From Tenacibaculum agarivorans (lineage in GTDB: Bacteria > Bacteroidota > Bacteroidia > Flavobacteriales > Flavobacteriaceae), in NCBI RefSeq assembly GCF_001936575.1, contig NZ_MSMP01000012.1:62001-126000 (forward strand): 64,000 nucleotides of DNA, read 5' to 3'. The notes beneath the pieces are model-generated. The model saw nothing but the letters and a program-made list of their open reading frames with translations. It did not search any database and was not told the DNA's origin. Position 1 is the first letter of the stretch, and each line of letters opens with the position of its first letter. Below, piece after piece: positions 9,816-18,668 of the stretch. The position numbers and the translations under genes are program-made.

Positions 9816-10254
9816 CATTGAGTTGAATTGATAATGAATTAACACAATAGCGTAAACCACTTGGCTCCGGTCCATCAGGGAAAACATGTCCTAAATGCGC
9901 ATCACAAGTATTACAAAGAATCTCAACTCGAATCATTCCATGAGAGGTATCTTTATGATATTTTACAGCATTTTCTTTAATAGGTTGTGTGAAACTTGGC
10001 CAACCAGAACTAGATTCAAATTTAATAGTAGAATCAAATAAAGGGGTATTACAACAAGTACATCTATATTCTCCAGAGGCAAATGATGAACAATGCTCGC
10101 CACTAAAAGGACGTTCAGTACCTTTTAATCGAGTAATAGCATATTCTTCTGCTGATAATAAAGCTTTCCATTCATCTTCAGTCTTTTCTACTCTTGTATC
10201 TGGTGTAGGATTTCCGTTTACGGTAAAGTGTATAATATTTTTCCAATTAAGCAT
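9805..10254 (-). CDS. msrB: Peptide methionine-(R)-S-oxide reductase MsrB
   Basis: The 149-residue protein has the two zinc-binding CxxC pairs (YRCTCCNTP and [12 protein letters not shown]) and the catalytic Cys in [10 protein letters not shown] near the C-terminus. It reduces Met-R-sulfoxide, complementing the overlapping msrA. There is no signal peptide, so it is cytoplasmic. The two genes form an oxidative-repair operon transcribed from the divergent region shared with the HD/Pycsar-domain gene. Confidence 0.95.
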   Translation of the reverse strand: MLNWKNIIHFTVNGNPTPDTRVEKTEDEWKALLSAEEYAITRLKGTERPFSGEHCSSFASGEYRCTCCNTPLFDSTIKFESSSGWPSFTQPIKENAVKYHKDTSHGMIRVEILCNTCDAHLGHVFPDGPEPSGLRYCVNSLSIQLNDED

Positions 10255-10341
10255 AATTATTGGTCGTTAAATGGTGTGGATACTTACGTTATTAAAATTG
10301 CTAAAGTTTAGTTACTTTTACTGAACTAAATTACTGAATTT

Positions 10342-11547
10342 ATGAGCACTCTTTTAGAAAAAGCAGAAAGTTTTGTAGTAAACTTATTAAATGAGCAGTT
10401 AGATAAAAAACTAGTGTATCATAGTATATCTCATACGCTTAGAGTAGTTGAAAAAGCTACAGAACTGGCAGATGAAGCAAAATTAGAACCTTCTGAAAAG
10501 GAAAAGTTAGTTATAGCAGCTTTGTTTCATGATACTGGATTTACTGCAGGAAGTGATAATCATGAAGATGAAAGTGTAAAGATAGCTAGTCAGTTTTTAG
10601 AAAATGAAGCAGTAGGAGTTGAATACATAGAAGGTGTACAAAAAGCTATTTTAGCAACTAAAATGGATGCCATTCCTACAACTCAATTAGAAAAATTATT
10701 GAAAGATGCTGATTGCTCTCATTTAGGGAGTAAAAATTATAATGAGTTTTCTGAGTTATTACAGAAAGAAGTAGAATTACTTACTGATGAAAAAATTAAA
10801 GATACCGATTGGATTAAAAAGAATATAGATTTTTTAACAAATGGGCATCGTTTTTATTCAGATATAGCTATTAAGAAATGGGAAAAGCAAAAATCAAAAA
10901 ATCTAGCACAACTAATTAAAACGGAAAAGAAGCTTAAACAAGAGCAAAAAAAAATAGCACAGAAAAAAGAAGAACTAAAATTTAAAAAAGATAAAGTTGA
11001 GTTGCCAGAACGAGGAATTGAAACCATGTTTAGAGTAGCGTTAAGAAATCATATCACATTGAGTGATATTGCAGATACTAAAGCGAATATTTTACTGTCT
11101 GTAAATGCAATTATTATTTCAATGGCACTTTCTACACTAATTCCTAAGTTAGATAATCCATCAAATCATTATTTAATTATACCTACAATTGTATTTGTTA
11201 GCTTTACAGTAATATCAATGATACTGTCTATTTTGGCAACACGACCAAATGTAACCCAAGGAAAATTCACTAAAGAGGATATTGCAAATAAAAAAGTCAA
11301 CCTAATCTTTTTTGGTAACTTTCATAAAATGAGTTTACAAGAGTTTGAGTGGGGGATGAGTGAAATGATGAAAGACAGAGATTATTTGTATGGATCTTTA
11401 ACTAAAGATTTATACTTTCTAGGTTTGGTATTGAATCGTAAATACAATTTACTTCGAATTACATATACTGTTTTTATGATTGGAATAATCATAAGTGTCT
11501 TAGCTTTTGCAGTTGCTTTTAATAGTCAGAGTGTAGCAGCGTCTTAA
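10342..11547 (+). CDS. HD-domain protein with Pycsar-effector-type membrane domain (DUF5706-like)
   Basis: The 401-residue protein has three parts. Residues about 1-180 form an HD phosphohydrolase domain with H31, the H63-D64 pair (LFHDTGF) and a distal Asp in LLKDADCSHLG. Residues about 185-225 are a Lys/Glu-rich coiled coil. Residues about 230-400 contain three hydrophobic helices and motifs of the Pycsar effector membrane family (FRVALRNHITLSDIADTKAN, SILATRP). In Pycsar systems such membrane domains respond to cCMP or cUMP. No cyclase gene is nearby, so this may be a stand-alone, perhaps self-regulating, member common in Flavobacteriia. Divergent from msrBA. Confidence 0.8.
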   Translation: MSTLLEKAESFVVNLLNEQLDKKLVYHSISHTLRVVEKATELADEAKLEPSEKEKLVIAALFHDTGFTAGSDNHEDESVKIASQFLENEAVGVEYIEGVQKAILATKMDAIPTTQLEKLLKDADCSHLGSKNYNEFSELLQKEVELLTDEKIKDTDWIKKNIDFLTNGHRFYSDIAIKKWEKQKSKNLAQLIKTEKKLKQEQKKIAQKKEELKFKKDKVELPERGIETMFRVALRNHITLSDIADTKANILLSVNAIIISMALSTLIPKLDNPSNHYLIIPTIVFVSFTVISMILSILATRPNVTQGKFTKEDIANKKVNLIFFGNFHKMSLQEFEWGMSEMMKDRDYLYGSLTKDLYFLGLVLNRKYNLLRITYTVFMIGIIISVLAFAVAFNSQSVAAS

Positions 11548-11652
11548 GAAGAAGCCTATTCTAGATAATAAATTAAAAATATTAGTAATTATTAGGTAGG
11601 GTAAATTTCATCTGGATTGTATTATATCCGGAAAACGTTTAAAATTAATTTT

Positions 11653-12120
11653 ATGAAATTTATCAAAACTCTATTTGCTATCACTTTAGCACTATTCGCA
11701 TTTACATCATGTAACAATGATGATGACAATACTAATACCCCTTCATGTGAAGTTAATTTTACTATTGAAGAGAGTAAAGGATTAGATCTTAAATTTGAAA
11801 CCGACAAAGTAGAAGGATATGCTTATGATTTCCAAGTTACTCAAACTACCAGTGGAAAAACTACTGTTTCTAAAGAAGTAAGTAATGGAGCAAATTCTTT
11901 TGTATGGGGAGTCGGAGAAGGTGAGTATACGGTTTGTTTAGAAGTTCGTGTACCTAAAGACAAGTGTCAACCTGAAAAGAAGTGTAATACTCTTGTAGTA
12001 ACTGCTAAAAATGTGGTAGATTTTAATAAATCAGAGACAGAAAAAGTGGAAGTTTTTAAAGATACGGACGGAAACTATAAGTTAAGATTTTTAGATAAGG
12101 ACGGGAAAGTAGTAGACTAG
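11653..12120 (+). CDS. Small secreted lipoprotein
   Basis: The start at 11653 gives 155 residues beginning with a signal sequence and lipobox (LFAFTSC), Cys18 being the likely lipidated residue, followed by NNDDDN as in surface-exposed lipoproteins of Bacteroidota. An upstream in-frame ATG at 11617 would add 12 residues before the signal peptide and is rejected. The mature part looks beta-rich, with four further Cys residues that could form disulfides. The fold is not recognised. A strong terminator follows. Confidence 0.7.
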   Translation: MKFIKTLFAITLALFAFTSCNNDDDNTNTPSCEVNFTIEESKGLDLKFETDKVEGYAYDFQVTQTTSGKTTVSKEVSNGANSFVWGVGEGEYTVCLEVRVPKDKCQPEKKCNTLVVTAKNVVDFNKSETEKVEVFKDTDGNYKLRFLDKDGKVVD

Positions 12121-12142
12121 AAAAATCTATTGAGAAAAATAA

Positions 12143-12169
12143 AAAAGAGCCTCAAACTGAGGCTCTTTT
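12143..12169. terminator. Bidirectional rho-independent terminator
   Basis: A perfect 12-bp stem (AAAAGAGCCTCA and its complement) closes a 3-nt loop AAC. It is flanked by A-runs on the left and T-runs on the right. It lies between the convergent lipoprotein and GAF-protein genes and can serve both. Confidence 0.9.
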
Positions 12170-12188
12170 ACTTATTAATAAGATATAA

Positions 12189-14582
12189 TTATAATTTTTT
12201 AATCAATTCATCAATGGATAAAGAAGATTTAGCTTGTTCATTAGTATCCTTATCATTGTAAATAACTTCTACACGTATAGCTTTCAATCCAGAAACCCCT
12301 TGTAAATCTTCCAATTCTAACATTTCTATTTTACCTAATTGATTTCTAGATTGTAGAAACTTAATGTATTTTAGATATTCTTGCGCATCTTTATCTTGTG
12401 AATATACAATGGCTATTTTACCAGGAGTAGTTAAACGTTCTGTTGTTCCTTTAATATGGGCTTTGTCAATTCGTTTTTTTATGATTTCATAACGAATATT
12501 ATAAGCCCCATCTACATCAAACTGTTTTTCATCCATTCGAAACTCTATAGAAAGTGGATTGCTATGCACTAGAATCAATGAAGCAACACGTAGATCATGA
12601 TCTAAATCGTTTCTTAAGTTGTAAGCAACATTTTCCATTTCATAAGTAGTTTGCAATTGCCACAAACGTAAATTATATAGATAAATAGAGTCATATTTCC
12701 TTTCCTTTGTAATCGATTGTCCGATATACATATTGTATTCTACACCATCAGTTTTATAACGTTCAAAATAGTGAGGAAATATTTTTTGAGCTTCTTCTTG
12801 CTTTTTGTCAATGTACTTGGCAAGCTTATCATTAAGCTTAGTTACACTATTTTCGTATTTCTTTCTTTTATCGTAAACTACTTGTAGATTATTATCTAAC
12901 TTATTCAAGTATTTATCTACAAGTTGAGTAAGTTCATCATTAATTTCTTTAATATGATTAAATACAGGATATATTTCTCTTTTCAAGAAATCAACAATAG
13001 CTACTTCATCGCCTGCTTTTATTCCTTTTTTTACTTCTACCAAGTAGTCTTCAACACGATACATTAACTCGTCGTAGATTGGTAATGTTTCTTTTTTACA
13101 GGCCTCTTTTAATACATTAATAGCAGAGTTTAATTGTGTAATTAAATCTTCTTTAATTGCTGTGTTTCTTGCTGTAGAAGAACCTTTAATATCTGATTGT
13201 CCGAAAAGAGGATAAACATCATTGAAAGCTATTTTTTCAATTTTAGCATCTTCTTGCTGATCTAAAACCGCATTTTGATAGTTTTCAGCAGCTTCATAAA
13301 AACGCCACTTTACAGAAGGATGAATAGAGGTATAATATTCCTGAATGGTAGCTTCTAAAACATTTAAATATTCTTCTGAATTTCGTTCAGCAAAAGCTTC
13401 AAATACTGGTATTATATCTTCTAATTTTTGCTGATTAACCGAGTTTAGTTCGTAAATTCTTGGAGAAGCAATCTCTAATAATATAAGGTCTTTGTTTGTT
13501 GAATTTTTTATAGGAATTAATATAATACTTCCAATATTTTTATTTTCTAATTTTTTAGAAAATCGATTGCCTCCAGAGTTATCATGATATGTTTTGGTAT
13601 CTGAAATTGCAATTGCTTCAGTTTCTCTAAAAATTTTACCGATCAAATGACTACAAAAGAAATCATTGCATGTAATGTGAGTGTCATTTTCTAAAATAAT
13701 ACTCTCAGATCTTTTTACTTTTACTACACCTTGAGAAATATTACTAATATCAAATACTGAATAACCTACATCTAAATCTTTGATAGAAAAAAAATCTCTA
13801 AGATTATCTCTTATTTTTTGATTTAAACTTTCATCTTCTCGTCTCACTAAACTGTCTCTAATAGAAGTTATGGTTTCATCTACAGTAACATCAAAAAGAT
13901 TCATAATACCAAACCCTCTAAATATATAAGAGTTAGGAGGGAATTTTTCTCTCCATAGCGCTATGTTGTCAAAATTATCTAACAGTAACTTAATGTCTTC
14001 TTTAGTAATTTTTGGAGCATCTTTAGTTGCTTCAATTTCCATAAAATCACCATTGAAAGCTACTCTATAGTGTTTAGTAATACCAATTGTTGCATCAGGA
14101 ATATCAAAATAAAAAGGACGCTTAAGATCTACGTGATAGTCATAAACCATACTTAAAATTAATGTACAAGCATAAATGTACATGTGATCTTGTTCGAAGT
14201 TTCGTACCTTAAATTCATAATCATCACCCGCATTCTCCAATATTTTAGCGAAACGTTCGGTGAACTTAAATGAGATAAAAGAGAAAGGTATGGTAGCTGC
14301 TTTAATTTCATTAGTGCTTAAGACTTCAGGAAATAAAGCATCTAGTAATAAATCTATAATATCACCATGTTTTTCTAATAAACTAAAATCAGAAAAACCT
14401 TCTATAAGTTCAGGAACTTTTTCTATTTCCTCAACCATTACCTTTGACGATTCATGATAAGGGTTTGACTTTTGTGTTTCATTAGCATATTTCTTAAACA
14501 CATCATATATATGTTTAAAACTGATATTAACCTGTAGTGGTGTTGATACATCTAGCACATCATAAAAACTCTTAATAGTCAT
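12189..14582 (-). CDS. Large GAF-domain protein
   Basis: The 797-residue protein has no signal peptide. A GAF-like segment lies at about residues 260-410 (FFSIKDLDVGYSVFDIS, ending NIGSIILIPIKNSTNKDLILLEIASP). The rest is largely helical, with a Lys/Glu-rich coiled-coil stretch around 540-640, and no enzymatic output domain is visible. Proteins of this length annotated as GAF proteins occur widely in Flavobacteriaceae as an uncharacterised family. It is monocistronic, ending at a bidirectional terminator. Confidence 0.75.
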   Translation of the reverse strand: MTIKSFYDVLDVSTPLQVNISFKHIYDVFKKYANETQKSNPYHESSKVMVEEIEKVPELIEGFSDFSLLEKHGDIIDLLLDALFPEVLSTNEIKAATIPFSFISFKFTERFAKILENAGDDYEFKVRNFEQDHMYIYACTLILSMVYDYHVDLKRPFYFDIPDATIGITKHYRVAFNGDFMEIEATKDAPKITKEDIKLLLDNFDNIALWREKFPPNSYIFRGFGIMNLFDVTVDETITSIRDSLVRREDESLNQKIRDNLRDFFSIKDLDVGYSVFDISNISQGVVKVKRSESIILENDTHITCNDFFCSHLIGKIFRETEAIAISDTKTYHDNSGGNRFSKKLENKNIGSIILIPIKNSTNKDLILLEIASPRIYELNSVNQQKLEDIIPVFEAFAERNSEEYLNVLEATIQEYYTSIHPSVKWRFYEAAENYQNAVLDQQEDAKIEKIAFNDVYPLFGQSDIKGSSTARNTAIKEDLITQLNSAINVLKEACKKETLPIYDELMYRVEDYLVEVKKGIKAGDEVAIVDFLKREIYPVFNHIKEINDELTQLVDKYLNKLDNNLQVVYDKRKKYENSVTKLNDKLAKYIDKKQEEAQKIFPHYFERYKTDGVEYNMYIGQSITKERKYDSIYLYNLRLWQLQTTYEMENVAYNLRNDLDHDLRVASLILVHSNPLSIEFRMDEKQFDVDGAYNIRYEIIKKRIDKAHIKGTTERLTTPGKIAIVYSQDKDAQEYLKYIKFLQSRNQLGKIEMLELEDLQGVSGLKAIRVEVIYNDKDTNEQAKSSLSIDELIKKL

Positions 14583-14798
14583 ATTTCTACCTCATTGTTT
14601 GTACATACAAAGATACAAAATGTAAATCTTGAAAGCTATTGTTGTTTTTTGTTTGAAGATAATTCAACAAAACATGTAGTTTACACCATATTATTTAGGG
14701 GTTTTTCCTGTTTGTTGAATTTTTTTTAATGAATAATTTGTTTTATATGTCATTAAGTTCTAAATTGCCGCCTCAATTACTCTTGATAACCCCCAATT

Positions 14799-15158
14799 AT
14801 GAAGATTTTATACATTTCTTTACTGTTGTTACTATTTTCTGTAGCAGCACATTCACAATCTGAAGAAGATTATCAAAATGCATTAGGCCTTGTCAAAAAG
14901 GCATTTAATGAAAAACAAGCAACAAGTTTATACGAAAAGTTTAGTTCCTCCTTGAAAGGGAAATTAAAGCAAGATGCTTTTACAAAAACTATGGATAGTT
15001 TGCATACTGAGAAAGGTACACTTTCAAGTTATGAACTTATTTTAGAAGAAAATAAGGAGAGAAGTTATTTAACCGAGTTCGAGAATGCATCTATGCTGCT
15101 TCTTATTCAGTTATCTCCAGAAGGTGAAATTTCAACGTTCACTATAAAAGAGTATTAA
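14799..15158 (+). CDS. Small exported protein (DUF3887-like)
   Basis: The 119-residue protein has a clear signal peptide (MKILYISLLLLLFSVAAHSQS, cleavage after about residue 19). The mature part resembles the DUF3887 fold, a small NTF2-like domain (LYEKFSSSLKGKLKQDAFTK, then a C-terminal beta strand). In other proteins this domain precedes a hydrolase, but here it stands alone. The next gene starts 27 bp downstream on the same strand, so cotranscription is likely. Confidence 0.6.
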   Translation: MKILYISLLLLLFSVAAHSQSEEDYQNALGLVKKAFNEKQATSLYEKFSSSLKGKLKQDAFTKTMDSLHTEKGTLSSYELILEENKERSYLTEFENASMLLLIQLSPEGEISTFTIKEY

Positions 15159-15185
15159 TAAACCCAATACAACAAATTATTTATC

Positions 15186-16025
15186 ATGAAAAAATACTCA
15201 ACTAAAATAGCATTTTCATTTATTCTGTTTTTAGCAACCCACTTTATGTTTTCTCAAAGCGGAAAATATGGAGCACTTACATTTAATAAAGCAGTAAATA
15301 TATCTGGTAAACAACGTATGTTAACGCAAAGAATGGGTAAAATTTATCTTTATCTGTTAGACAATCCAGACGATTTAAAAGCTAAAAGAGATTTAAGAAT
15401 AACTAAAATAATATTTGAAAAACAAATAGGGATTCTAGAAAAAAATACAAGTTCTAACCTTACCAAAAATAGATTAAAAGAAGTAAGGGATACTTGGGTA
15501 AAATATAAGAAAATTATAGAGTCTACTCCTGATAAAGGTAATGCAGTTAAAATTATAAATACCAATTCTACAATTTTAAAGTATGCAAATAATGTAGTTA
15601 ACGCTATTATTTTGGAAGCTAAAGGTGGAAATGCTTCTAGTGATGAATATGTAGCAGAAGAGGAATCAGCATTAAAACAAATCATTAATAAGTCAGGTAG
15701 ACAGCGTATGTTATCACAACGTTTAGCATTATATTATTTTGCCAACAAACCTGGTTTAAAAAATGCTAAAACATCAAATACATTACAATCAGTATTTACA
15801 GAGCTAGATAATGCTTTAAATGATTTATTGATTTCTAGTTTTAATAACGATAGAATAGATGAAGCATTAGGAGATGTTACTTCTTTATGGGAATCTGTAA
15901 AAACAAATAAAGAGAAGTTAACGAAGCAAGGTTATCAAGATCAAGAGATCTATAACTTAAGTAATCAATTAACAAAAACGTTTAATAAGATTACAAATCT
16001 TTACGAAAAAGTAAGGGTAGAATAA
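15186..16025 (+). CDS. Exported protein with two PilJ-type domains
   Basis: The 279-residue protein has a signal peptide ending near QSGKYG and two repeats of the PilJ/NarX-type helical sensor domain (GKQRMLTQRMGKIY at about 40 and GRQRMLSQRLALYY at about 175). The QRMLxQR signature marks this family, usually the periplasmic sensor part of chemotaxis transducers or histidine kinases. No transmembrane or signalling module follows, so this is a free periplasmic version. The role is unknown. Confidence 0.75.
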   Translation: MKKYSTKIAFSFILFLATHFMFSQSGKYGALTFNKAVNISGKQRMLTQRMGKIYLYLLDNPDDLKAKRDLRITKIIFEKQIGILEKNTSSNLTKNRLKEVRDTWVKYKKIIESTPDKGNAVKIINTNSTILKYANNVVNAIILEAKGGNASSDEYVAEEESALKQIINKSGRQRMLSQRLALYYFANKPGLKNAKTSNTLQSVFTELDNALNDLLISSFNNDRIDEALGDVTSLWESVKTNKEKLTKQGYQDQEIYNLSNQLTKTFNKITNLYEKVRVE

Positions 16026-16209
16026 AAATAAGAAAGTAAAATAGTTGAATAATAAATAAAAAGAAGTTTAACCCAAAAAAGAGTATTAACACATATGTAT
16101 AACAAAAAACATTAAAGTACACGGAGAGTCATGTAGCTAAGACTACATATCATTTATATTTATTTTATTGATATAACTCTGCGATTTAATTTTCACACCC
16201 CCCAATATT

Positions 16210-17238
16210 ATGAAATCAAAGAATTATCTTGCAATTTTATTTGCAACTGCATGCTTTGTATCTACAGCTCAAAACAAGGTATGCACCTCAAAGAATCAAG
16301 TAGAAGACTTAAACTCCATAGGGAAATGTGCTATTGAAAGATTCAAAAAATCGAACAACAAAGAATTTGTTCAAATTTCTACTAGGCCTAGAGTAGTGAG
16401 AAGGCGAAATACTCGAAATCTTTTAAAAATTAAGAAAGATATTACGGCCATTTCTAAGCAAAAACTAACAATAAATAATGTAGACAATGTACCATTATTT
16501 ATAGATTGTACTTCAGGTAGTAATCAATTGTCGTGTTTTAATCAAAACATGCAAAAACATATAGATGAAAACTTAAGATATCCTGAAGGAGCATATAATA
16601 GTGGTATAGAAGATAGAGTATTAACCACGTTTACTATTTCTGTTGACGGTACCGTTAAAAATATTAAAACAGAAAGTTCTAAAGGGAATGCTTTGTTAGA
16701 AACCGAAGCAAAACGAGTTATTTCAAACTTACCTAAGTTTAAGCCTGCAAAACATAATGGTATTACCACAGATGTGAAGCATAAAATTTATGTGAATTTT
16801 AATTTACCTTCTAGTAATAGTAAGCTATATGCTAACGCTAATAACGCTGCTAATACTAACGAAGAATTTATCCGTGATTATGTACGATTTGATCAAGTGA
16901 CTAGTGCTCCTGTTTTTATTACATGTGCAGATAATCAGGGAACTTCTAGAGAAGAGTGTATTAAAGAAACTATAGTAAGTAATATGTTAGATAACTTAAC
17001 TTATCCGTTTGATGCAGCTTCTGAAGGAATTGAAGGAAGAATTTGGGTAAGATTTATTGTAGATAAAGACGGTTACGTTAAAAACATAGCTACTTCTGGT
17101 CCTGATAATGCTCAGTTATTAGAAGAAGAAGCAAAACGATTAGTAACTTTATTACCTAAGTTTTTACCAGGAAAAGTTAATGATAACTACGTAAATGTAG
17201 AATACTTTATACCAATTGATTTTCAGTTAGATGAATAA
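16210..17238 (+). CDS. Exported protein with two TonB C-terminal-like domains
   Basis: The 342-residue protein starts with a signal peptide (MKSKNYLAILFATACFVSTA). It carries two copies of a TonB-C-like domain, each with a YP or YPFDA segment, a GxVKNI strand and an LPKFxP(A/G)K end (about 110-205 and 245-340). Each repeat also has a conserved Cys pair before the domain. TonB proteins normally have an N-terminal membrane anchor and a single domain, so this periplasmic tandem form is not a standard energy transducer. Such proteins are frequent in Flavobacteriia and uncharacterised. Confidence 0.75.
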   Translation: MKSKNYLAILFATACFVSTAQNKVCTSKNQVEDLNSIGKCAIERFKKSNNKEFVQISTRPRVVRRRNTRNLLKIKKDITAISKQKLTINNVDNVPLFIDCTSGSNQLSCFNQNMQKHIDENLRYPEGAYNSGIEDRVLTTFTISVDGTVKNIKTESSKGNALLETEAKRVISNLPKFKPAKHNGITTDVKHKIYVNFNLPSSNSKLYANANNAANTNEEFIRDYVRFDQVTSAPVFITCADNQGTSREECIKETIVSNMLDNLTYPFDAASEGIEGRIWVRFIVDKDGYVKNIATSGPDNAQLLEEEAKRLVTLLPKFLPGKVNDNYVNVEYFIPIDFQLDE

Positions 17239-17244
17239 TAAGTG

Positions 17245-17292
17245 TTTATTTTAGACAAATAATAGTTTCCAATTATTTTTGTCTAAAATAAA
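17245..17292. terminator. Inverted repeat between convergent genes
   Basis: A nearly perfect inverted repeat with arms around TTATTTTAGACAAAT and its complement flanks a short loop. It sits between the TonB-C-like gene and der and overlaps the last der codons. It probably works as a terminator in both directions, although its stem is AT-rich and weaker than typical. Confidence 0.6.
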
Positions 17293-18583
17293 TACTAATA
17301 GGTACACCATTAAAATTATAGTGTTCTCTTAATTTATTTTCTACAAATCGCCTATATGGATCTTTTATATATTGAGGTAAATTAGCAAAGAAAGCAAATT
17401 GCGGTGTATGCGTTGGTAATTGCATACAATATTTAATTTTTATGAACTTCCCTTTTGTAGCAGGAGGAGGAGTTTGCTGCATTATATCTAGCATAGTTTC
17501 ATTTAACTTACTAGTTTGAATCTTTCTTTTTCTATTTTCAAATACCTCTACGGCAGTTTCTATAGCTTTATAGATTCTTTGTTTGGTTAAAGCTGAAATA
17601 AAAACAATAGGAATATCTGTAAAAGGCTCTACAGTTTTTCGGATTTTATTCTCAAAATCACGCATGGTATTTGTTTCTTTATCAACTAAATCCCATTTGT
17701 TTACCAAAATAATTACACCTTTTCTGTTCTTTTCAGCTAACCAGAAAATCTTTTCATCTTGTCCTTCAAAACCGCGAGTAGCATCTACCATTATAATTGC
17801 TACATCACAATGTTCAATGGCTCTAACTGCTCTCATTACAGAATAGAATTCTAAATCTTCTTTAACTTTTGATTTTTTTCGAATTCCAGCAGTGTCTACT
17901 AAATTAAATTCGAAACCAAAACGATTATACTTTGTGTCAATAGAATCCCTTGTAGTACCCGCAATATTAGTAACAATATTTCTGTCTTCTCCTATTAAAG
18001 CATTTATAAATGAAGATTTTCCAGCATTAGGTCTTCCTACCACAGCAAAACGAGGTAATTCTTCTTTCTGTTCTTCATCATCAGAAGGTTCTGGTATTTT
18101 TTCTACAATAGCATCCAGTAAATCACCTGTTCCACTTCCATTTACAGAAGAAATAGTGTGGTAATCACCTAAACCTAAATTGTAAAACTCTACTGCATCA
18201 GCAGCTCGCATGGCATTATCTACCTTGTTTACCGCAATAAATAAAGGTTTCTCTACCTGACGTAGGATTTTAGCTACAGTTTGATCCATAGGAGTAATAC
18301 CTTGCTCTACATCTACAACAAATAAAATAATATCAGCTTCGTCTAAAGCTAACTCTACTTGTTTTCTAATCTCTCCTTCAAAAATGTCATCAGAACCTAC
18401 GATATATCCACCAGTGTCAATTACAGAGAATTCTTTACCATTCCATTCAGACTTTCCATAATGGCGATCTCTAGTTACTCCACTTACAGAATCTACAATG
18501 GCTTCTCTACGTTTAATTAATCTGTTGAATAAAGTTGATTTACCTACATTAGGTCTTCCAACGATTGCTACAATACTACTCAT
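17273..18583 (-). CDS. der: Ribosome biogenesis GTPase Der (EngA)
   Basis: The 436-residue protein has the tandem GTPase domains that define Der: G1 motifs GRPNVGKS (about 8-15) and GRPNAGKS (about 182-189), DTGG and DTAG switch II motifs, and NKVD and NKWD G4 motifs. A C-terminal KH-like domain ends in [11 protein letters not shown]. It is essential for 50S subunit maturation. Length and motif order are normal. A terminator-like hairpin separates it from the lipoprotein gene upstream on the same strand. Confidence 0.98.
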   Translation of the reverse strand: MSSIVAIVGRPNVGKSTLFNRLIKRREAIVDSVSGVTRDRHYGKSEWNGKEFSVIDTGGYIVGSDDIFEGEIRKQVELALDEADIILFVVDVEQGITPMDQTVAKILRQVEKPLFIAVNKVDNAMRAADAVEFYNLGLGDYHTISSVNGSGTGDLLDAIVEKIPEPSDDEEQKEELPRFAVVGRPNAGKSSFINALIGEDRNIVTNIAGTTRDSIDTKYNRFGFEFNLVDTAGIRKKSKVKEDLEFYSVMRAVRAIEHCDVAIIMVDATRGFEGQDEKIFWLAEKNRKGVIILVNKWDLVDKETNTMRDFENKIRKTVEPFTDIPIVFISALTKQRIYKAIETAVEVFENRKRKIQTSKLNETMLDIMQQTPPPATKGKFIKIKYCMQLPTHTPQFAFFANLPQYIKDPYRRFVENKLREHYNFNGVPISIYFRQK

Positions 18584-18610
18584 GCTGCAAAGGTAGCGTT
18601 TCTATAAAAC

Positions 18611-18646
18611 AAAACAACTATTGACTAGATAATCAATAGTTGTTTT
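18611..18646 (-). terminator. Rho-independent terminator after the choice-of-anchor I lipoprotein gene
   Basis: Perfect 14-bp arms (AAAACAACTATTGA and its complement) close an 8-nt loop, with a T-run on either side. It lies between the end of the lipoprotein gene and the start of der. Confidence 0.8.
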
Positions 18647-18668
18647 TCTATAAAAAGTGTTTTATATC

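Noticed and set aside
9816..9887. Longer MsrA start at 9887
   Set aside because: The extra 24 residues lie wholly within msrB and do not resemble MsrA; the start at 9815 gives the normal N-terminus next to GGCFWC.
10342..11547. A complete Pycsar defence system
   Set aside because: Only the effector-type domain is present; no pyrimidine cyclase gene is adjacent.
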